NCBI RefSeq assembly: GCF_000768685.1
Contig: NZ_AVPK01000001.1
Span: forward strand, 124,001-188,000
From: Knoellia subterranea KCTC 19937
GTDB lineage: Bacteria > Actinomycetota > Actinomycetes > Actinomycetales > Dermatophilaceae
Direction of reading: 5' to 3'
DNA length: 64,000 bases
Part shown: positions 1-8,617 of the stretch, piece after piece
Position numbering within the stretch: the first letter of the stretch is position 1
Layout: each line of letters opens with the position of its first letter
Notes under the pieces: model-generated
The model's database searches: none
What the model saw: the letters and a program-made list of their open reading frames with translations, nothing else
Told to the model about the DNA's origin: nothing
Translations under genes and position numbers: made by a program

Positions 1-788
<788 letters not shown>

Positions 789-814
789 GTTGTCCCCCAG
801 TCTACGGTTTCGCG

Positions 815-1171
815 TCAGCCGGGAGGCCATTGCATTGACCGGCCTCCGAGCACGTGCAGGTGCGCGTGGAAGACGGTCTGGCCCGCCTCGGCCCCGGTGT
901 TGAAGACCAGCCGGTAGCCGCCGTCGAGGCCCTCGGCCGCGGCCACGTCCCTGGCGAGGCTCACGACGTCAGCCAGCTCCTCGGCGTGGACCGCGAGCGC
1001 ACCGGCGTTCTCGACGTGCCGTTTGGGGACGACGAGGACGTGGGTCGGCGCCTGGGGGTTGATGTCGCGGAAGGCGAGGCTGCGGTCGGTCTCGGCGACG
1101 ACGTCGGGCTCAATCTCGCGGGAAACGAACCGGCAGAAGAGGCAGTCGGACGGAGTCGGCGCTTCGGACAT
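815..1171 (-). CDS. HIT family nucleotide hydrolase
   Basis: Histidine-triad protein of 118 residues, the usual size of Hint-type nucleoside phosphoramidases that hydrolyse AMP-linked substrates in the cytoplasm. The N-terminus carries CLFCRF (first half of a zinc-binding pair in many HIT proteins), the centre has the fold segment PTHVLVVPKRHVEN, and the catalytic triad is the H-A-H-L-H in VFHAHLHVLGGR near residue 105. It lies just upstream of phoH on the same strand. The start codon is an ATG at 1171 with a divergent sigma-factor gene 45 bases away. Exact substrate cannot be inferred. Confidence 0.93.
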   Translation of the reverse strand: MSEAPTPSDCLFCRFVSREIEPDVVAETDRSLAFRDINPQAPTHVLVVPKRHVENAGALAVHAEELADVVSLARDVAAAEGLDGGYRLVFNTGAEAGQTVFHAHLHVLGGRSMQWPPG

Positions 1172-1215
1172 GCTCCGACAGTAAACCGATCACCGCCCCA
1201 GGGCGTCTCACCGGC

Positions 1216-1764
1216 GTGACAATGACACCCGTGGGAACCCGACGTGACGCTGCAGCACGTGCGGCCGCCGATGACGGCGTGTCGACCCTGTATGCCGTCC
1301 AGTGGCGTCCCATGGTTCGGCTCGCCTGGCTCTTCGTGCACGACGACCTCCTCGCCGAGGAGATCGCCCAGGATGCCTTCATCTCGCTCCATCGCAAGTG
1401 GAGCGACGTCCAGGAAGGCCGCGCGACGGCATACCTGCGGCAGTGCGTCGTCAACGGTGCGCGCTCCGCGCTGCGGCACCACAACGTCGAGCGGCGCTAC
1501 CTCGATTCGCTGCGGGACTCCACGCGCCGACTCACGGCCGTCAGCGCCGAGGACTCCGTGATCGCCACCGCGGGTTCGGCCGATCTCTTCGCGCGTCTCC
1601 AGACCTTGCCCGACCGACAACGTGAGGTGCTCGTCCTGCGCTACTACCTCGACCTCAGCGAGGCCCAGATCGCCGAGACGCTCGGGATCGCTCCGGGGTC
1701 GGTCAAGGCCCACGCCCACCGGGGTCTCGCAGCCCTGCGCATCCAGATGGAGGAGCGGCCATGA
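1216..1764 (+). CDS. ECF sigma factor, SigE-like family
   Basis: RNA polymerase sigma-70 factor of the extracytoplasmic-function group, about 180 residues with only regions 2 and 4. Region 2 holds the motif EEIAQDAFISLHRKW (residues about 49-63). Region 4 holds a helix-turn-helix following LPDRQREVLVLRYY, with EAQIAETLGIAPGSVKAH binding the -35 element. The ORF opens GTG at 1216; an ATG two codons later (1222) is an equally good start, and no clear ribosome site precedes either, so it may be leaderless. Its stop overlaps the next gene in an ATGA, so it is coupled to a membrane protein that probably acts as its partner. Confidence 0.92.
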   Translation: MTMTPVGTRRDAAARAAADDGVSTLYAVQWRPMVRLAWLFVHDDLLAEEIAQDAFISLHRKWSDVQEGRATAYLRQCVVNGARSALRHHNVERRYLDSLRDSTRRLTAVSAEDSVIATAGSADLFARLQTLPDRQREVLVLRYYLDLSEAQIAETLGIAPGSVKAHAHRGLAALRIQMEERP

Positions 1765-2846
1765 GCACCCACCTCGACCCGTCCGACACCGAGCGCGAAC
1801 TGCGCGAGGCACTCGCCACGCGGGCGCGGCAGATCCAGCCGTCCGACCGCTTGGACGCCATCCTGCACGAGGCCTCGGCGGTGGAGACGTCGCGTTCACG
1901 GGGTCCATGGCTGGCGGCCGCGGGCGTGGCCGCGGCGGCGGCGGTCGTGGCCGGCGTCGTGTGGGCCGCCCAACCCGACACCGACTCGACGCTGCCGGGC
2001 GGTACGTCGACACCGGCTCCCACGAGCCCGGGCGTCACCGAGCCGGCGCCCAGTCCGACAACCGGCGTCAGCACGCCTCCGCCCTCGACGTCCCCGAGCC
2101 AGAACAATCCGTCAGGGACGCCCGGCGAAACGGGCAATTCCGCTGTGGCACAGGCGATCTACCGCGTCGGCAGCAACGGTGGGGCGAGCGATCGGCCTGG
2201 GCTGGTGCGGGAGTACCGGTCCGTGACGATTCCTGCCTCGGAGGACGCTCGGGTCAAGAGCGCTGTGATCGAGGCGCTGACGCGCACCGACCTGTGGCGG
2301 GGTACGTCGCTGGTGGACTGGGACGTCACTCGGGACTCGATCACGTTGCGGCTCAGCGGCCCTGGCGCGGCGGCGCCCACTGTCGAGGCGGCGAGGTTGG
2401 CGGCATACGCCCTCGTCTGGACGGCACAAGGTGCAGTCGGCCGCGGGGACGTGCCCGTGTCGATCGTCCCCGCTGCCGGCGACACACTCCTCGGCCAGCT
2501 GGACTCCTCGAAGCCCTTCACGCGCGCCGCCACTCCCCCGGATGCGTTGGCCGACATCTGGATCGACACACCCTCCCCCGGAGCTGCCCTCAGCGCCGGT
2601 CGGGCCATCACCGTCCGCGGTCAGGCCGTCGCGTGGGAGGCCAACGTCGAGTGGGAGCTGCGGCGCGGATCGGACGTCGTCGACAACGGCTTCACCACGG
2701 CCTCGATCGGCGCCCCGTCACGCGGGACCTACTCCGTCGACCTCGGGCCGGTCGCGGCCGGGACCTACACCTTCCGGGCCTTCACGACGTCCATGGCCGA
2801 CAGCTCGGTGATGTCGGAGCGCCTCGTCACCTTCACCGTGCGCTGA
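1761..2846 (+). CDS. membrane-anchored GerMN/Gmad2 domain protein
   Basis: Predicted single-pass membrane protein of 361 residues. Residues 1-48 are cytoplasmic, residues about 50-72 form one hydrophobic segment (GPWLAAAGVAAAAAVVAGVV), and a Pro/Thr/Ser-rich linker to about residue 125 leads to an outer part. That part looks like a GerMN domain (about 135-250) followed by a Gmad2 immunoglobulin-like domain (PSPGAALSAGRAITVRGQA to the C-terminus). Start and preceding sigma-factor stop overlap as ATGA. By position it could be an anti-sigma or sensor for the ECF factor, but the short cytoplasmic part has no recognisable zinc-binding anti-sigma motif, so that role is inference. Confidence 0.8.
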   Translation: MSTHLDPSDTERELREALATRARQIQPSDRLDAILHEASAVETSRSRGPWLAAAGVAAAAAVVAGVVWAAQPDTDSTLPGGTSTPAPTSPGVTEPAPSPTTGVSTPPPSTSPSQNNPSGTPGETGNSAVAQAIYRVGSNGGASDRPGLVREYRSVTIPASEDARVKSAVIEALTRTDLWRGTSLVDWDVTRDSITLRLSGPGAAAPTVEAARLAAYALVWTAQGAVGRGDVPVSIVPAAGDTLLGQLDSSKPFTRAATPPDALADIWIDTPSPGAALSAGRAITVRGQAVAWEANVEWELRRGSDVVDNGFTTASIGAPSRGTYSVDLGPVAAGTYTFRAFTTSMADSSVMSERLVTFTVR

Positions 2847-2872
2847 CCCGCCGCCACCCTTGCCTTGTGCGT

Positions 2873-2900
2873 CTGAGGGCGAGCCCTGGCTCGCGCTCAG
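2873..2900. terminator. hairpin between converging genes
   Basis: A 13-bp stem with one mismatch (2873-2885 with 2888-2900) lies in the 68-base gap between the ends of the GerMN protein and rsmE, which converge. No U-tract follows on either strand. Likely a bidirectional terminator of the hairpin-only kind known in actinobacteria. Confidence 0.55.
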
Positions 2901-2914
2901 CCACACGGCAGGGC

Positions 2915-3667
2915 TCAGCGCCAGCGGGACGCGGCGCAGAGGACGGCCAGGGCGGCCGGGCCGGCGCTCGACGAGCGGAGCACGGTGTCGCCGAGGCGGA
3001 CGACGCGACCACCGGCGGCACGCAGGGCCTCGAGCTCCTCCGGGGCGACGCCGCCCTCGGGGCCAACGATCACGAGGACGTCGCCGTCGGCGGGGAGCTG
3101 CTCGGCGGCCAGGGCGGCCAGCGGCTCGGTGGCGTCCTCGTGCAGGACGTAGGCCGTCGCCCCCGCCTCGATGCGGCGCACCAGATCCGCCGTCGTCGCC
3201 GTCTGCGCCAGGGCCGGGCGGCGGGCGCGACGGGACTGCTTGGTCGCCGCGACCAGCACCGCGTCCCACTTGCCGCGGGCCTTCTCGCCGCGCTCCCCGC
3301 GCCACTGGACGATGCTGCGACCGGCCTGCCACGGCACGACCTCGTCGACGCCCAACTCGGTCGCGGCCTCGATCGCCTGGTCGTCCCGGTCGCCCTTGGC
3401 GAGGGCCTGCACGAGTACGAACCGTGGCGACGACTCCGGCTGGTCCTCCACGGTCTCGGCACGCAGGCTGAGCCGGTCCTTCTCGACGGAGACCACCTCG
3501 CCGGTGACGACCCGGCCGGCGCCGTCGGCCAGCCGGAGTCGCTCACCCGGCTGGGTGCGCTTCACGGTGGCGGCGTGACGGCCCTCGGGCCCGTCGAGCA
3601 CGACGACGTCGCCCTCGCGGATCCCATCGAGCGCACCCGCCGGGACGAGGTAGAGGTGCAGGCTCAC
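2915..3667 (-). CDS. rsmE: 16S rRNA m3U1498 methyltransferase RsmE
   Basis: SPOUT-class methyltransferase that makes N3-methyluridine at position 1498 of 16S rRNA using S-adenosylmethionine. The 250-residue length matches the family. The N-terminal PUA-like part includes GPEGRHAATVKRTQPGE. The C-terminal trefoil-knot part has VIVGPEGGVAPEELEAL and RLGDTVLRSSSAGPAAL, the cofactor-binding loops of the family. It begins with GTG at 3667, 32 bases downstream of dnaJ on the same strand, the standard actinobacterial order hrcA-dnaJ-rsmE. Assignment is very secure. Confidence 0.95.
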   Translation of the reverse strand: MSLHLYLVPAGALDGIREGDVVVLDGPEGRHAATVKRTQPGERLRLADGAGRVVTGEVVSVEKDRLSLRAETVEDQPESSPRFVLVQALAKGDRDDQAIEAATELGVDEVVPWQAGRSIVQWRGERGEKARGKWDAVLVAATKQSRRARRPALAQTATTADLVRRIEAGATAYVLHEDATEPLAALAAEQLPADGDVLVIVGPEGGVAPEELEALRAAGGRVVRLGDTVLRSSSAGPAALAVLCAASRWR

Positions 3668-3699
3668 GAGCGCCTCCCCGTGTTACCAGCCATGCGAGG

Positions 3700-4833
3700 T
3701 CAGCGGGCCTTGAACGCGTCGCGCAGCTTGCCGAAGATCGACCCGTCACCGGGGTCAGCAACGCGACCGGTCGGCTTCTCCTCGTTGCGCAGCCTGGCGA
3801 GCTGCCGGAGCAGGTCTTCCTGCTCGGCGTTGAGCTTCGTCGGCGTCTGCACCATCGCGTGGACGATGATGTCGCCGCGTCCCGAACCACGCAGGTGCGT
3901 CACGCCGAGACCGCGCAGGCGGATCTGCTCGCCCGACTGGATCCCGCTGCGCACCTCGAGGTCCTGCACGCCGTCGAACGTCTCGAAGGGGACGGTGGCA
4001 CCGAGCGCGGCCGCCGTCATGGGCAGCTCGAGGGTCGCGTGGAGGTCGTCGCCCTGCCGCTGGAACCGGGGATCACGGCGCACCGCGACCTCGACGTAGA
4101 GGTCGCCCTGCGGGCCATTGCCCGGGCCGACCTCGCCCTCACCGGCGAGCTGGATGCGCGTGCCGGTGTCGACGCCGGCGGGGACGCGAATCGTCATCGT
4201 GCGGCGCGTCCGGACCCGACCGTCACCCGAGCACTCGTAGCACGGGCTCTCGATCACCTGGCCGGTCGCCTGGCAGTTGACGCAGGGACGCGACGTCATG
4301 ACCTGGCCGAGGAAGCTGCGCTGCACCTGCTGAACGGATCCCTGCCCCTTGCAGACCTCGCACGTGCGCGTGCCGGTGCCGGGCTGGGTGCCGGCCCCGT
4401 GGCACGTGGAGCACCCCTCGGCGGTGTCGATCGTCAGTTCCTTCTCCGCGCCGAACACGGCATCGGCGAGGTCCAGGTCGAGGCGGACGAGAGCGTCCTG
4501 ACCACGCGACTGGCGCGACCGCGGGCCGCGCCCCTGGGCCTGCCCGGCCCCCTGACCGAAGAAGGCGTCCATGACATCGCTGAACGAGAAGCCCTGCCCG
4601 AAACCGGCGGCTCCGGCGCCGCCATAGGGGTCGGAGCCCATGTCGTAGTTCTGCTTCTTCGCCGGGTCCGACAGCACGTCATAGGCCTGCGAGACCTTCT
4701 TGAACTGCTCCTCGGCCTCGGGGCCGGGGTTGACGTCGGGGTGGAGCTTGCGGGCGGCACGACGGTAGGCCTTCTTGATGTCGTCGGCGGTAGCGTCGCG
4801 GGCCACGCCGAGGTCGGCGTAGTAGTCGTTCAC
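3700..4833 (-). CDS. dnaJ: chaperone DnaJ
   Basis: Hsp40 co-chaperone that delivers substrates to DnaK and stimulates its ATPase. The J domain (residues 1-70) has the HPD tripeptide in LHPDVNPG. A Gly/Phe-rich segment follows (GGAGAAGFGQGFSFSD). The zinc domain has four cysteine repeats (CSTCHGAG, CEVCKGQG, CVNCQATG, CYECSGDG). The C-terminal peptide-binding domains complete 377 residues, the normal length of type I DnaJ. It begins with GTG at 4833 and lies 60 bases after hrcA, so it is presumably under the CIRCE operator upstream of hrcA. No dnaK or grpE is near; this is the DnaJ2 type that pairs with hrcA in actinobacteria. Confidence 0.96.
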   Translation of the reverse strand: MNDYYADLGVARDATADDIKKAYRRAARKLHPDVNPGPEAEEQFKKVSQAYDVLSDPAKKQNYDMGSDPYGGAGAAGFGQGFSFSDVMDAFFGQGAGQAQGRGPRSRQSRGQDALVRLDLDLADAVFGAEKELTIDTAEGCSTCHGAGTQPGTGTRTCEVCKGQGSVQQVQRSFLGQVMTSRPCVNCQATGQVIESPCYECSGDGRVRTRRTMTIRVPAGVDTGTRIQLAGEGEVGPGNGPQGDLYVEVAVRRDPRFQRQGDDLHATLELPMTAAALGATVPFETFDGVQDLEVRSGIQSGEQIRLRGLGVTHLRGSGRGDIIVHAMVQTPTKLNAEQEDLLRQLARLRNEEKPTGRVADPGDGSIFGKLRDAFKAR

Positions 4834-4893
4834 TGTGGTGGACGTCCTTCGTTGGAATCTGTTGCGGTCACACGGGTCAGGGGTTCAGCTGCG

Positions 4894-5925
4894 TCAGTCG
4901 GCGAGGATCCGGCTGACATAGGTCGCGACGGCACGCACGGCCGCCATCGTCGTCGGGTAGTCCATGCGTGTCGGTCCCACGACGCCCAGCCCGGCCACGA
5001 GGTCCGAGCCGGCGCCGTAGCCGGTCGTGACGAGTGAGGTCGACTGGAGCCCCGCGAAGGGATTCTCGGCGCCGATGCGCACCGCCACGGTGTCACCCTG
5101 CTCCGTCACCGTGCCCAGGAGCTTGAGGAGGACGACGTGCTCCTCCAGCGCCTCGAGCACTGGCCCGATCGACGTGGAGAAGTCCTCACCGGCGCGGATG
5201 AGATTGGACGTGCCGGCCAGCACGACTCGCTCCTCGCGCTGCTCGACGAGCACCTCCGTGAGCTCGGCGGCGATGGCGGCGAGCAGCCCCCGGGCAGCCG
5301 GGTCCACCTGGGTGGGGAGTTCGCCCAGTCCACCCGCCGCGTCGGCCAACGTCTTGCCGACCGTGGCGCCGTTGACGTCGGAGCGCAGCGACGCGAGCAT
5401 CCGCTCCGCCGTCTCCTCCGTCAGGTCGAGGCCTGTCTCGAGAATCCGCTGCTCGACCCGTCCGGTCGTCGTGATGAGGACGACGAGCAGGCGCGTGCCG
5501 CCGAGCGGGACGAGCTCGATGTGACGCACCGACGACCGGGTGAGCGACGGGTACTGCACCACCGCCACCTGACGGGTGAGTGAAGCGAGCAGCCGAACGG
5601 TGCGGTCGACGACGTCGTCGAGGTCGATCGCGCCGTCGAGGAGCGTCGCGATCGCCCGCTTCTCGGCACTGCTGAGCGGCTTGACGCCACTGAGGCGGTC
5701 GACGAAGAAGCGGTAGCCGGCGTCCGTCGGGATGCGGCCGGCGCTCGTGTGTGGGGCCGCGATGAGCCCCTCCTCCTCGAGCGCCGCCATGTCGTTGCGC
5801 ACCGTGGCCGCGGAGACACCCAGCCGATGACGCTCGAGCAGGGCCTTGGATCCGACCGGCTCGGAGGTCTCGACGTAGTCCTGCACGATCGCGCGCAGCA
5901 CCGCGAGCCGACGATCCTCGCTCAT
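4894..5925 (-). CDS. hrcA: heat-inducible transcription repressor HrcA
   Basis: Winged-helix repressor of class I heat-shock genes that binds CIRCE. I chose the ATG at 5925 ([18 protein letters not shown]), giving 343 residues: a strong ribosome site GGGAGGTG lies just upstream, whereas a longer reading from 5973 would start inside the CIRCE operator. The N-terminal winged helix has [12 protein letters not shown] and [18 protein letters not shown]. The C-terminal part has the GAF-like dimerisation region of the family ([18 protein letters not shown]). First gene of the hrcA-dnaJ-rsmE unit, very likely autoregulated. Confidence 0.96.
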   Translation of the reverse strand: MSEDRRLAVLRAIVQDYVETSEPVGSKALLERHRLGVSAATVRNDMAALEEEGLIAAPHTSAGRIPTDAGYRFFVDRLSGVKPLSSAEKRAIATLLDGAIDLDDVVDRTVRLLASLTRQVAVVQYPSLTRSSVRHIELVPLGGTRLLVVLITTTGRVEQRILETGLDLTEETAERMLASLRSDVNGATVGKTLADAAGGLGELPTQVDPAARGLLAAIAAELTEVLVEQREERVVLAGTSNLIRAGEDFSTSIGPVLEALEEHVVLLKLLGTVTEQGDTVAVRIGAENPFAGLQSTSLVTTGYGAGSDLVAGLGVVGPTRMDYPTTMAAVRAVATYVSRILAD

Positions 5926-5946
5926 TCCCCGACACCTCCCGGTCCA

Positions 5947-5973
5947 CTGGCACTCATGCTTGGTGAGTGCCAA
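5947..5973. promoter_or_regulatory. CIRCE operator (HrcA binding site)
   Basis: Inverted repeat CTGGCACTC - nine bases - GAGTGCCAA, matching the CIRCE consensus TTAGCACTC-N9-GAGTGCTAA except at the outer positions. It sits 21 bases upstream of the hrcA start and 22 bases upstream of the GTG proposed for the divergent DUF3097 gene, so HrcA binding could affect both directions. Confidence 0.93.
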
Positions 5974-5995
5974 TTCTACGTCTACCCTCGCGCAG

Positions 5996-6868
5996 GTGAC
6001 GGATCGCTACGGACAGGACGTGCTCGCCGGCGACTGGAAGGCGCCCCGTGGCGGCCGCTCCACGCCTCTGGCCGCTGAGAACGGCGTGGTCGTCGAGGAC
6101 GTCGAGACCGGGTGGGTCGGTGCGGTGGTCCGCGTGGAGAAAGCAGGCGGCATACACGTCGTCCACCTCGAGGACCGGCGCGGACGCACGAAAGCCTTCC
6201 CCCTGGGACCCGGCTTCCACGTCGATGGTCGGCCAGTGACCCTCACCAGGCCCGAGGCCGCAGCGACGGCGCAGCTCACGGCCGCACGGGCGGCCGCCTC
6301 CCGCACCGCGAGCGGTTCGCGGGCCGTCGCCAACGCGCCGGCCAAGGTCGCGAGCGCCTCGCGCATCTTCGTCGAGGGCACGCACGACGCCGAACTCGTC
6401 GAGAAGGTCTGGGGACACGACCTGCGCATCGAGGGCGTCGTCGTCCAACCACTCGACGGGGTCGACGATCTCGAGGCCGCGATCCGCGACTTCGCGCCCG
6501 GGCCGGAGAAGCGGATGGGGGTGCTCGTCGACCACCTCGTCCCGGGCACGAAGGAGACGCGCGTCGTCGAGGCCGCGTCGCGCCTCCAGCCGTGGGCACC
6601 GCACGTCCTCATCGTCGGCCACCCCTATGTCGACGTGTGGCAGTCCGTGCGACCCGAACGTCTCGGCATGAAGCAGTGGCCCGTCATCCCGCGCGGCACG
6701 TCGTGGAAGCACGGCATCTGCGCCCACCTCGGCTGGCCGCACGAGTCGCAGGCCGACATCGCCCGTGCATGGAAGCAGATCCTCGGGACCGTCCGAACCT
6801 ATGCCGATCTCGAGCCGTCCCTGCTGGGCCGCGTCGAGGAGCTCATCGACTTCGTCACCGCCCCGTGA
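5996..6868 (+). CDS. DUF3097 family protein
   Basis: Actinobacterial protein of unknown function, usually beside hrcA. The GTG at 5996 gives a start [14 protein letters not shown], which matches how this family begins; an earlier TTG at 5960 would lie inside CIRCE. Residues 1-70 contain a small beta-rich region ([17 protein letters not shown]). A linker rich in Ala/Arg follows, then a segment [18 protein letters not shown] (about residue 123) that resembles a TOPRIM-type E-G-x-x-D core, followed by [11 protein letters not shown] near the C-terminus. The TOPRIM resemblance is my inference. Placement opposite CIRCE suggests heat-shock-linked expression. Confidence 0.85.
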   Translation: MTDRYGQDVLAGDWKAPRGGRSTPLAAENGVVVEDVETGWVGAVVRVEKAGGIHVVHLEDRRGRTKAFPLGPGFHVDGRPVTLTRPEAAATAQLTAARAAASRTASGSRAVANAPAKVASASRIFVEGTHDAELVEKVWGHDLRIEGVVVQPLDGVDDLEAAIRDFAPGPEKRMGVLVDHLVPGTKETRVVEAASRLQPWAPHVLIVGHPYVDVWQSVRPERLGMKQWPVIPRGTSWKHGICAHLGWPHESQADIARAWKQILGTVRTYADLEPSLLGRVEELIDFVTAP

Positions 6869-6899
6869 CCGCCCCAACTTTTGCTCCCCATGAGGGCAG

Positions 6900-6940
6900 G
6901 TGAGGGATCCGGAGGCTTCATAGCCCTCCGGACCCCTCAC
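6900..6940. terminator. long hairpin after DUF3097 gene
   Basis: A 16-bp stem with one mismatch (6900-6915 with 6925-6940) and a 9-base loop begins 32 bases after the DUF3097 stop. No U-tract follows. Probable hairpin-only terminator in the 246-base gap before the next gene. Confidence 0.6.
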
Positions 6941-7114
6941 GTTCCCTCCGGTCGCCCACAGCACCCGGTATGCCGGCCGCTCACCTTCTCGGTGCGGCTC
7001 GCCTCGGCAGGGTCGCCCCTGACCGCACCCTGATTCCACCCTCAAGAGGGGATGAATCGGCGTGGCCATGGGTTTCACTGGATGACAGCACCTCGTCCCC
7101 TGAAGGAGGACACC

Positions 7115-7651
7115 ATGACCACGACCCCTCAGCCCGAGTTCCAGGGGCAGAACCCCCAGATCCCGCAGAGCCCCCAGGACCCGCAGTTCGCCCAGGGCGC
7201 GTCGACTCCCCCGCCGTACCAGCAGCCGACCGGCCAGCCCTGGTCGGGGCAGGTCCCGCCCGGTCAGACCACGGCCTACGGCCAGCAGGTTCTCGACCCG
7301 GCACAGCAGCGCCAGTGGGGCATGCTCAGTCACCTCATCGGACTGGGCGCCATGATCTTCAGCGCCGGTGTCGCAGGCTTCGTCGGGTCCCTCGTCGTTT
7401 ATCTGCTCTTCAAGGAGCGTGGCGACTTCGTCCGGCAGCACTCGGCGAACTCGCTCAACGTCCAGATCATGGCTGGCATCGGAAACCTCGTCTCGTGGTT
7501 CCTCATCATCACGGTCATCGGCGCCATCATCGGCATCCCGCTGCTCATCGCCGTCAACGTCTGGGCCTTCGTGGTCCACATCATCGGCGCGATGAAGGCC
7601 AACAAGGGCGAGCTCTGGGACCCGCCGCTGGCCTACCAGTTCGTGAAGTGA
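7115..7651 (+). CDS. DUF4870 membrane protein
   Basis: Small integral membrane protein of 178 residues. The start at 7115 (MTTTPQPEFQGQ) is fixed by the ribosome site AAGGAGG six bases upstream; a longer reading from 7052 lacks one. Residues 1-60 are a Pro/Gln-rich soluble tail. The DUF4870 core starts at QRQWGMLSHLIGLGAM and spans three hydrophobic segments (residues about 75-100, 125-145 and 145-165), with the family signature FVRQHSANSLNVQI between the first two. Function of the family is unknown. It stands alone between two strong hairpins. Confidence 0.88.
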   Translation: MTTTPQPEFQGQNPQIPQSPQDPQFAQGASTPPPYQQPTGQPWSGQVPPGQTTAYGQQVLDPAQQRQWGMLSHLIGLGAMIFSAGVAGFVGSLVVYLLFKERGDFVRQHSANSLNVQIMAGIGNLVSWFLIITVIGAIIGIPLLIAVNVWAFVVHIIGAMKANKGELWDPPLAYQFVK

Positions 7652-7686
7652 GCCGATCGGTTCACTGAGCCAGACCGACGCACTTC

Positions 7687-7726
7687 TTGCGCTGTTGGGA
7701 CCGAATACTCGGTCCCAACAGCGCAA
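7687..7726. terminator. perfect 18-bp hairpin between converging genes
   Basis: Perfect stem 7687-7704 with 7709-7726 and the loop ATAC, between the ends of the DUF4870 gene (+) and an SDR gene (-). It has no U-tract on either strand. Most likely a bidirectional terminator. Confidence 0.75.
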
Positions 7727-7742
7727 GGAGTGGCGTGGGGGG

Positions 7743-8516
7743 TCAGACGCCGCCCTTGAGCAGCAGCCCACCGTCGACGACGACGAGTTGCCCCGTCATC
7801 CAGGCAGCGTCGTCGGAGAGCAGGAACGCCACGACCCCGGCGATGTCCTCGGGCACACCCAGTCGCGCCAGCGGGTAGCCCGCTGCAACCTTCTCCTCAC
7901 GCCCCTCGTAGAGCGCGGTGGCGAACTGGGTCTTCACGACCGCCGGCGCGACGGCGTTGACGCGGACCGTGGGTCCGAGCTCGACGGCGAGTTCCTCCGT
8001 GAGGTGCGTGAGCATCGCCTTGCTCGCACCGTAGAACCCGATGCCGGGCGCCGGTCGCACCCCCGCTACGGACGAGACATTGACGATCGCCCCTCCGCGC
8101 TCCTCGAGACCGCCCGCGACGGCCTTCTGGATCCACGACAACGCCGCGATGCAGTTGACCTCGACGATCTTGCGGGCCGCGTCGAGGTCGAGATCGACCA
8201 GCCGTCCGTATGCCGGGTTGATGCCGGTGTTGTTGACGAGCAGGTTCACGGGTCCGAACCTTTCGGCCACCGCGGCCAGCACCTCGTCCTGATGCGTCGG
8301 ATCGTCAGCGCGGCCCGCAACCGCCATGGCGACGTCCGCTCCGCCGAGGGCGTCGACGGCCTGGTCGAGCGCCTCCTGCTTGCGGGCCGTGATGCAGACC
8401 CGCGCACCCTCGGCGACGAGGCGCTCCGCGATGCCGAGGCCGATGCCACGGCTGGCTCCGGTGACGATGGCGGTGCGGCCCTCGAGCCGCCGGACCGGGG
8501 TGGTGGGCGCGTTCAT
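7743..8516 (-). CDS. SDR family oxidoreductase (FabG-like)
   Basis: Short-chain dehydrogenase/reductase of 257 residues. The start at 8516 (MNAPTTPVRRLEGR) is preferred to an upstream one at 8579 because the family fold begins right after it. NAD(P)-binding glycine motif TGASRGIG lies near residue 20, the structural NNTGIN motif near residue 96, the catalytic Ser in VNVSSVAG, and the Tyr-Lys pair in YGASK. The C-terminal GQLVVVDGG matches 3-oxoacyl-ACP reductase-like members. The substrate cannot be told from sequence. It ends against the hairpin at 7687-7726. Confidence 0.9.
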   Translation of the reverse strand: MNAPTTPVRRLEGRTAIVTGASRGIGLGIAERLVAEGARVCITARKQEALDQAVDALGGADVAMAVAGRADDPTHQDEVLAAVAERFGPVNLLVNNTGINPAYGRLVDLDLDAARKIVEVNCIAALSWIQKAVAGGLEERGGAIVNVSSVAGVRPAPGIGFYGASKAMLTHLTEELAVELGPTVRVNAVAPAVVKTQFATALYEGREEKVAAGYPLARLGVPEDIAGVVAFLLSDDAAWMTGQLVVVDGGLLLKGGV

Positions 8517-8617
8517 GCGCGCCACTCTAGAGAGGGCGGCCGAGACGCCCAGTGGGTGCCGCGGGGCGGACCGGCCCACGTCGACTCCTCCGCCGAGCCC
8601 TGACGCAGGCGCGGACG

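Noticed and set aside
5960-5995. Longer start for the DUF3097 protein (TTG at 5960)
   Set aside because: It would begin inside CIRCE and add residues not like the family; GTG at 5996 matches the family opening.
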